This document shows positions 61,501 to 64,000 of a stretch of DNA of 64,000 nt, piece after piece. The stretch is from Formicarius rufipectus (lineage: Eukaryota > Chordata > Aves > Passeriformes > Formicariidae). Where the stretch lies: NCBI GenBank assembly GCA_013399695.1, contig VXAU01001096.1, positions 284,145 through 348,144 of the forward strand. Reading direction: 5' to 3'. Within the stretch, counting starts at the first letter, position 1; the number at the start of each line of letters is the position of its first letter. Made by a program: the position numbers and the translations under genes. Below the pieces are notes generated by a model. It did no database searches and was not told where the DNA came from. It was given only the letters and a program-made list of their open reading frames with translations.

Positions 61501-63642
61501 AAACCAGAAGCATATTCACTATCCCAAAATTTCCTGCAAGGAAACTGACATGGCTGTGGAAAGGAAATGTTATTACTATTAGTAAGTTCATATCATCTCA
61601 TACATAAAGCTACTGAAAGGCACCCATAAACCAGCAGCTATTCAGCCTGCAGTTAACATTAACATTCCAAATTAGTTTTCCAATAATTTTTTTCCCACAA
61701 ATTACTAACCTATGCCTGGAAATTTTTTACTTTTGTAAATACAAACTAATCTAGACATCATCTTCTCAAACAAACTTCTATGTATCATTTGTATTCTGGT
61801 TTAGCATTTCTTAAGTTTTCAGCTTTTCAGTCTATGGAAAAACCTTCATTTTTTTCAGAGACTAAGGTAATTGTTTAAATATTCAAGTCTTAAAGATAGA
61901 ACCTAATTCTAAATTAAGCCAAATTAACATAAGATAAAGATTAAAGTGTACACGAACATTTAGATCAATTTATTTGTGCCTCACTTTAATCTTACTATCT
62001 AAGTGTTTAGCAGAGTTTTACAGTTTAATATCCAGGTCTGACACGTGTAGCCACCTCTACTCATGTTCATTTGGGTCACAAATTGCTACCAACGGATTGA
62101 ACATGTTTTCTTCCTCAGTGCTGCAAACAGTTTGAATCTCTTTTGCTTCATTATGTATAAAACTATTCTGGCAATAACATTCTTCGTTCTATTTCCCTTA
62201 ATGCTAAAGTGTCTAAAGACTTTGGGACCATAAAGGAATTTTGTTTCAAATTACTTTGCTAAAAAACTGAATGATCATTCCTGCTAACAGCAGAACAATA
62301 CATCATACCTCTTCTTGAACATTTTCTACCAGTGTTTTTGAGTCTGTAGCAGGCTGGTTGATGACAACATTTGCAACTTTTCTTCTCTTTTCCTCTGGTT
62401 CTCCATCAGTGCTATCATTGCTAAGAAGGAAGAAGTAGAAGTTTATGAACTGGAAGTATGCTTTAGGGAAAGTAATTACTTCTACAGCTGAGGTCTTCAG
62501 ATACAATGAAGTGTGGCCAGAATACAAAACAAAGAAGTTTAACACTGAAATATTCAAACTAGGTAAGGTTACATGTAAAGAAAAAAAGTGAGGAGAGAGC
62601 AGAATGCTGTCCAAATTAGCAATCCTTCTCAGATTTATCCAAGAAACACAGCAATTCCTAAATAAGATCATGAACTTTGTTTATTGCTTATAAAAAACCA
62701 ACAGTAGATACAATAAGCCATTATAAACTAGTAAGGAACACAGCATACATCTGAAAGCTTATCTTAATTTAAGATATTGTTCATCTCCTTAAACCCTCAC
62801 TTTCATGCTTGACTTTCAAGATATATTTAGTAATAGGGGCAAACCACAAATTTCAACTGTAGCAGCCCATTACTTCAAGATGCCTCTAAAGCTAGGCCCT
62901 TAAAGCTCTACTGGAACCAAATACGGCATGCAAGGTTTTCACCAGCAGCACAATTAGCACACAGGAGATTAATATACAAAGGCTGTAGGAAGTTTCTCAA
63001 CAGATAAATCACAATCCCAGCTTAACTGAAATAAAAGCAAACCACTATTATACCTCTTCTCATTAGCTTCCACTGCATCTCTGGATCTTTGCTTTGCAAA
63101 TAGCTTAGCCATTCTTTTGGCTTTATTCTTTTGTCTACTGCTCATACCAGCTCGAAATTCTGAGTCAATTAACTCAGCAGCCTGAAGAGTCTGAAACAAA
63201 AGTAATTCATAGTCAATTCTTCTTTCAATGAAAATCCTGAAAAATTCTCAAACCCACAATGGTCTCACCTTCCCCAACCCTCCATTTCAAACTGAGAGGC
63301 AGTTTGACATCAGATAATACTAACAGGCAAATAAGGGACATCACGGTTCAGGGGGCCAAAGCATACCATACTAGATGTCAATCATATTTAAAATACAAAT
63401 ATTATAACCATAGAAGGTCAAATAAAGCAAACCCACTGTATTATTCCTTGCAGTCAAAGAGCCCAAGGTTTTACCTACAGGTTGTTTGTTTACTAGTAAA
63501 ACTGAAGAAGGGGAATAGTCCAAATCTTCATCATTGAACAGATCCTCAGTATTCATCCCAATTGCAGCACCCATATCTAAGCCAAGCTTCTTTTGCAGCA
63601 GTTTCCTCTGTCGTGCTATCCTCTCTTTAGGATCAATTTCAC
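37367..63642 (-). CDS. BTAF1: BTAF1 (TAF172/Mot1), last 34 coding exons
   Basis: TATA-binding-protein-associated ATPase of the Snf2 family, the B-TFIID subunit and vertebrate Mot1, which uses ATP in the nucleus to remove TBP from DNA and so redistributes it among promoters. Thirty-four GT-AG exons join into one frame of 1707 residues plus TAA; about 135 N-terminal residues lie beyond 64000, consistent with the roughly 1850-residue family length. Order: N-terminal linker with a basic segment, a long HEAT-repeat region (about residues 140-1080), the Snf2 ATPase, then a C-terminal tail. ATPase motifs seen, in fragment numbering: DDMGLGKT at 1150-1157 (Lys1156), LDEGH at 1262-1266, SGTP at 1291-1294, HVGGLGLN in the exon at 38490, DRAHRIGQ at 1595-1602. 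No frameshift or missing catalytic residue is seen. Identity comes from recall of vertebrate BTAF1, with exon phases all agreeing. Confidence 0.98.
37741..37911 (-). CDS. BTAF1: BTAF1 exon 33
   Basis: Fifty-seven codons, KRVVNVYRLITRGTLEEK to LFTLDK. VYRLITRGTLEEKI is the post-motif VI element of Snf2 proteins; the rest is the brace helix. Acceptor is a long pyrimidine run ending cttttcag-like; donor GTAAAG. Confidence 0.97.
38490..38649 (-). CDS. BTAF1: BTAF1 exon 32: ATPase motifs V and VI
   Basis: Completes Arg, then FNNDPSIDVLLLTTHVGG. Motif V is GGLGLNLTGADTVVF; motif VI is DRAHRIGQ, with the arginine fingers present. Donor GTGAAA. Confidence 0.98.
38806..39017 (-). CDS. BTAF1: BTAF1 exon 31: ATPase motif IV
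   Basis: LLLDCGLGN, a variable Ser/Gly-rich piece, then RVLIFCQLKSMLDIVE (motif IV), the conserved YLRLDGSIPAGQRHSIV and two bases of Arg. Donor GTATGT. Confidence 0.96.
39588..39740 (-). CDS. BTAF1: BTAF1 exon 30
   Basis: Fifty-one codons, ALQYLRKLCNHPALVL to PKLSALKQ. LQYLRKLCNHP is the Snf2 lobe-2 word. The middle (EYKRITEQLAAQ) is variable. Donor GTAAGT. Confidence 0.96.
40448..40567 (-). CDS. BTAF1: BTAF1 exon 29
   Basis: Forty codons, VQLYEDFAKSRAKCDIDE to ATGHVFQ. The ETVSSLNEETEKPK part is a charged loop inserted in this subfamily. Donor GTACAG. Confidence 0.95.
40924..41054 (-). CDS. BTAF1: BTAF1 exon 28
   Basis: Completes Gly, then VLAMEALHRQVLPFLLRR to LSPLQ. LPFLLRRMKEDVLQDLPPK is the typical lobe-1/lobe-2 junction of Snf2 ATPases. 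Acceptor ...ttcccag; donor GTATGC. Confidence 0.97.
41221..41362 (-). CDS. BTAF1: BTAF1 exon 27
   Basis: NNVLELWSLFDFLMPGFLG to SSREQEA plus one base. It encodes the conserved NNxxELWSLFDFLMPG segment after motif III in Snf2 proteins and the RYGKPI stretch. Donor GTAAGG. Confidence 0.97.
42023..42152 (-). CDS. BTAF1: BTAF1 exon 26: ATPase motifs II and III
   Basis: NIKFNYCILDEGH carries Walker B as DEGH, the form typical of Mot1/BTAF1 instead of DEAH. It continues VIKNGKTKLSKAVKQL to motif III LSGTPIQ. Donor GTAACT. Confidence 0.97.
42234..42311 (-). CDS. BTAF1: BTAF1 exon 25
   Basis: Short exon, 25 full codons between two split Arg codons: LQHQVKRHNLIVASYDVV to DIDFF. IVASYDVVR is the strand before motif II in Snf2 ATPases. 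Acceptor ...ttttcttaag; donor GTAAAA. Confidence 0.96.
42501..42668 (-). CDS. BTAF1: BTAF1 exon 24: ATPase motif Ia
   Basis: Completes Arg, then AQEYARTKLVDSVPLPS, motif Ia SLVVCPPTLTGHWVDE and the HYTGPPTERA segment. Donor GTAATC. Confidence 0.96.
42712..42814 (-). mobile_element. CR1 LINE 3' fragment, minus orientation
   Basis: The plus strand reads GGTTAGAAGGGACCCCTGG and ACCTGGTTCAACTCTTCT, the reverse complement of a CR1 3' tail (AGGTTGRACYAGRTGAYC-type). It is short and diverged, inside the 205-base intron between BTAF1 exons 23 and 24. Confidence 0.7.
42874..42995 (-). CDS. BTAF1: BTAF1 exon 23: ATPase motif I (Walker A)
   Basis: DGVNWLAFLNKYKLHG, then the nucleotide-binding loop DDMGLGKT and the following helix LQSICILAGDHCL. 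The catalytic lysine is fragment residue 1156. Donor GTAAGC. Confidence 0.97.
43496..43648 (-). CDS. BTAF1: BTAF1 exon 22: entry to the ATPase
   Basis: Fifty-one codons, AGIPDPPNMSEELI to ELRKYQQ. The final LRKYQQ is the Snf2 Q-type motif ahead of DGVNWL. Acceptor ...gttatcctag; donor GTAATT. Confidence 0.96.
45215..45715 (-). mobile_element. Avian endogenous-retrovirus-type solo LTR, minus strand
   Basis: Read on the minus strand, this matches an LTR I know from many bird genomes. It opens with GCTTGCATGGCCATGGGGG and CTACAGGGGTGACTTCTGTG near 45700, contains GCTGGCCAAGGCTAAGCCCA, and ends with CTTATCTCAAAACTCGAGCC and a CCAGCTGAAAGAGGGGAGTG segment near 45215. No internal coding region adjoins it, so it is a solo or truncated LTR. 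It lacks a GC-rich, internally repeated middle found in longer relatives. It lies in the 3.2 kb BTAF1 intron in the same orientation as the gene. Family name not assigned. Confidence 0.7.
46854..47002 (-). CDS. BTAF1: BTAF1 exon 21: last HEAT repeat
   Basis: Completes Cys, then VMEQLDVGIVPYIVLLVV to LIRLMPLE, including the HEAT word DQTNSVRFMATQCFATLI. Donor GTAAGC. Confidence 0.96.
47367..47568 (-). CDS. BTAF1: BTAF1 exon 20: HEAT repeats
   Basis: Sixty-seven codons plus one base, LIQHLPHLYMCLQHP to EGAIEALA. HEAT word STAVRHMASRCVGVMSKIA. Acceptor ...ctattcag; donor GTATCC. The next acceptor begins with GT, so TGT (Cys) is split. Confidence 0.96.
48559..48668 (-). CDS. BTAF1: BTAF1 exon 19
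   Basis: Completes Asp, then RKSLLERGDAPAQELVN to TQLHPL. Acceptor ...tttttatcag; donor GTAATC. Confidence 0.95.
48759..48912 (-). CDS. BTAF1: BTAF1 exon 18: HEAT repeat
   Basis: Fifty-one codons plus one base, AQKPYVVQRRGAEFAL to HINNF. The RRGAEFALSTIAKHFG word is a HEAT helix pair. Acceptor ...aattctag; donor GTAATT. Confidence 0.95.
49148..49338 (-). CDS. BTAF1: BTAF1 exon 17
   Basis: Completes Gly, then PNSDKDGMQHTVTKHRG to TELDE. Contains the HRGIITLYRHQKAAFA segment followed by a Pro/Ala/Gly-rich loop that varies between species. Donor GTACAC. Confidence 0.95.
50219..50277. repeat. 26-bp direct repeat, 33-bp spacing
   Basis: The same 26 bases, beginning CAGACATACTTTAAGAATCC, occur at 50219-50244 and 50252-50277, separated by seven bases. 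They lie in the intron just downstream of the donor of BTAF1 exon 16. Confidence 0.9.
50293..50719 (-). CDS. BTAF1: BTAF1 exon 16 (largest in the window)
   Basis: A 427-base exon encoding VTSVFNEVTSSF to GHENSK plus one base. It covers the KRQQVQMTVTETNQEWQVL helix, HEAT segments RVHTFAACAVVNLQQL and QNYVASCIAKLLQQC, and a divergent Pro/Ser linker at the end. Donor GTATGA. Confidence 0.96.
51616..51819 (-). CDS. BTAF1: BTAF1 exon 15
   Basis: Sixty-eight codons, ECTTVAICVQPRLLG to TIDQANDL, with the conserved YYDEIAVPFTRMQNECKQL helix region. Acceptor ...ctgttatag; donor GTAAGT. Confidence 0.96.
52283..52457 (-). CDS. BTAF1: BTAF1 exon 14: HEAT repeat
   Basis: Completes Lys, then LLGALCCCICDPGVN to EWAALQK. 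The Cys-rich CCCIC run is conserved in the vertebrate protein. Donor GTAGGA. Confidence 0.96.
52645..52787 (-). CDS. BTAF1: BTAF1 exon 13
   Basis: EKAGAKLRQGQTQNKE to RARMMAA plus two bases of Lys. This is the charged, probably flexible insert followed by the helix that resumes the HEAT array. The donor is the less usual GTCAGT. Confidence 0.94.
53371..53520 (-). CDS. BTAF1: BTAF1 exon 12
   Basis: Fifty codons, VWLELLNKASVQYVVAAA to VKTRSK, including the conserved CPWMGAWLCLMMQP stretch. Acceptor ...tttcccaag; donor GTAAGT. Confidence 0.95.
53755..53856 (-). CDS. BTAF1: BTAF1 exon 11
   Basis: Thirty-four codons, SSTWLTPILQDMLRHIF to DLIHK. Both ends are on codon boundaries. Donor GTATTT. 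Confidence 0.95.
53931..54051 (-). CDS. BTAF1: BTAF1 exon 10: HEAT repeat
   Basis: Completes the Ser codon, then IQQSLTVLVPRVWPF to LLSTQDQ. Contains the HEAT word SSVRKAALETLFTLL. Donor GTAAGA. Confidence 0.96.
55089..55213 (-). CDS. BTAF1: BTAF1 exon 9: HEAT repeat
   Basis: Encodes VPFILNTLWDALLELDD to PQVRKC plus two bases of Ser. Acceptor ...tttgtgtag; donor GTAACT. Confidence 0.95.
55325..55465 (-). CDS. BTAF1: BTAF1 exon 8: HEAT repeat
   Basis: Forty-seven codons from DMIDTLLPKVL to LQSQK, including the HEAT core DDDVRAVAAASLVPV. Donor GTGACT. Confidence 0.96.
55984..56160 (-). CDS. BTAF1: BTAF1 exon 7: HEAT repeats
   Basis: Fifty-nine codons from VVAPVRETCAQTLG to KYALAVRQ, with the HEAT words VRETCAQTLGVVL and VRHGGLLGIKYAL. 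Highly conserved with the mammalian protein. Confidence 0.97.
56397..56492 (-). CDS. BTAF1: BTAF1 exon 6
   Basis: Encodes MIQQHQEWLEDLVIRLLC to DFVSDE, both ends on codon boundaries. Acceptor ...ctttttgcag; donor GTAAGT. The intron before it carries the plus-strand LTR. Confidence 0.96.
56706..57430 (+). mobile_element. Avian endogenous-retrovirus-type solo LTR, plus strand
   Basis: A roughly 0.7 kb LTR of a type common in bird genomes. Plus-strand landmarks: CTGGTGGGACAGAGTTAG, CTTAGTAGCTGGTACAGTGC, GTTTTGGATTCAGTATC, AAAGGGATATTCCAGACC, a TATA-type CAGTATATAAACTGGGGG at about 56971-56988, CTCAACCCATGAGTTTT and the terminal GTGGTGCTTAGTTGCCAGCT. No internal region follows, so it is a solo LTR. 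It lies antisense to BTAF1 in the intron between exons 5 and 6. Its 3' third contains an expanded T/GT-rich run. End positions are approximate and the family name is not assigned. Confidence 0.8.
57190..57331. repeat. T-rich GTTT/GTTTTTTT run inside the LTR
   Basis: About 140 bases of T runs broken by G or GTG, ending in a (GTTT)n tail. Lysine- or phenylalanine-only open frames here are products of this composition. Confidence 0.9.
58648..58737 (-). CDS. BTAF1: BTAF1 exon 5: HEAT repeat
   Basis: A 90-base exon encoding VRHGAGTGLREILKAHGK to SSLEE. The WEVRHGAG junction is a HEAT-repeat signature of the Mot1 family. Donor GTAAGT. Confidence 0.95.
60986..61054 (-). CDS. BTAF1: BTAF1 exon 4
   Basis: A 69-base exon encoding ANEWPLESFCEEVCNDLF to PSWE, the start of a HEAT-type helix pair. 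Both ends fall on codon boundaries. Acceptor ...atgcatttag; donor GTAAGA. Confidence 0.93.
62309..62420 (-). CDS. BTAF1: BTAF1 exon 3: acidic/basic linker
   Basis: Encodes NDSTDGEPEEKRRK to VENVQEE. The KRRK word is a likely nuclear-localisation element. Donor GTATGA. The end of this exon seems several residues shorter than in the mammalian protein as I recall it. Confidence 0.93.
63054..63190 (-). CDS. BTAF1: BTAF1 exon 2: basic linker
   Basis: Encodes TLQAAELIDSEF to ANEK plus two bases of Ser. Contains the lysine/arginine-rich RQKNKAKRMAKLFAKQR segment, probably a nuclear localisation region. Donor GTATAA. Confidence 0.95.
63479..63642 (-). CDS. BTAF1: BTAF1 exon 1 of window
   Basis: Residues 1-54 of the fragment, from EIDPKERIARQRK to VNKQP. 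Acceptor ...tttttaag; donor GTAGGT. Starts with two bases of a split Gly codon. Contains the acidic FNDEDLDY segment. A competing GT four bases further on (GTAAAA) would break the frame, so 63479 is the end. Confidence 0.93.
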
Positions 63643-64000
63643 CTTAAAAAGGATTTTAAAAGAAAAACATGTCATATTTCCAACCAGATGCATTATTGAA
63701 GACTTGCTGAATGTATATAACATAAGAAAGTCAAAATCCACAGAACTAAATTGTGTAATTTGGCTAATATAATGTTTTAAAACACATCACACTGGTACCC
63801 AGAAGACCTTTCTTGCTACTCTAACTATACTAGTACTTAAACTGATCAATTTTCAAGCCAAAAGTATCACCCTGATATTCACTAAGTTATACTTGGTCCA
63901 TATAAATAAAACAAACAAAAACCCAAAATACACACACAAAAACCCCCCCCAACCCAGAAACTAAAAAAAAAAAAACAACCAGGTTTTGATATTTTAGGAA
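63643..64000 (-). other. BTAF1 intron (3' part)
   Basis: Intron sequence upstream of the first BTAF1 exon in the window. It ends in A-rich low-complexity DNA (63905-63982). The preceding exon is not seen. Confidence 0.8.

Larger units (their letters stand above)
37514..63478 (-). other. BTAF1 introns over 300 bases: contents
   Basis: Introns longer than 300 bases lie at 37912-38489, 39018-39587, 39741-40447, 40568-40923, 41363-42022, 42996-43495, 43649-46853, 47003-47366, 47569-48558, 49339-50292, 50720-51615, 51820-52282, 52788-53370, 54052-55088, 55466-55983, 56493-58647, 58738-60985, 61055-62308 and 62421-63053. Apart from the LTRs, the CR1 fragment and the short repeats listed separately, they are AT-rich with scattered A or T homopolymers, and I recognise no RNA gene or other coding sequence. 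Confidence 0.75.

Noticed and set aside
1..64000. CRISPR arrays, operons, insertion sequences or other prokaryotic systems
   Set aside because: The window is intron-bearing vertebrate DNA. The repeats are microsatellites, LINE fragments, LTRs and one diverged array without spacers.

Overview
The window is a piece of vertebrate nuclear chromosome, almost certainly from a bird. It holds the last four coding exons of CPEB3 on the plus strand and the last 34 coding exons of BTAF1 on the minus strand. The two genes converge, 3' end to 3' end, as they do at human 10q23. The avian assignment rests on CR1 LINE 3' ends and on two solo LTRs that I recognise from bird genomes. I cannot name the species.

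Layout. Positions 1-9326 carry the CPEB3 C-terminus: end of RRM1, RRM2 and the ZZ zinc domain, on exons at 1700, 3124, 6003 and 9099. The second complete intron contains an old, diverged tandem array. A long AT-rich 3'UTR follows to at least about 12.6-12.8 kb and perhaps 14.85 kb, with a 12-N gap in a T tract at 14227. From about 15 to 30 kb I see no convincing gene. At 29.9-30.8 kb an AT-rich block with homeodomain-type motifs adjoins an isolated CpG island, directly followed by a CR1 fragment; another CR1 3' end lies at 34.7 kb. BTAF1's 3'UTR probably ends near 35.6 kb. Its coding exons run from 37367 up to 63642, and its first roughly 135 codons lie beyond the window. BTAF1 introns carry a minus-strand solo LTR (45.2-45.7 kb), a plus-strand solo LTR with expanded T-rich repeats (56.7-57.4 kb) and a CR1 fragment (42.7 kb).

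The joined BTAF1 exons keep one open frame of 1707 residues plus stop. They include HEAT-type repeats, Snf2 ATPase motifs I, II, III, V and VI, and the C-terminal tail. The CPEB3 exons give 213 residues plus stop. Both genes look intact in the parts present. CPEB3 is a translational regulator of mRNAs; BTAF1 is the ATPase that strips TBP from DNA. They are neighbours by synteny, not known partners.

I found no new multi-gene system. The observations most worth checking are the orphan CpG island between two convergent genes, with a consensus minus-strand splice donor, the block beside it, and the six-copy diverged array in the CPEB3 intron.
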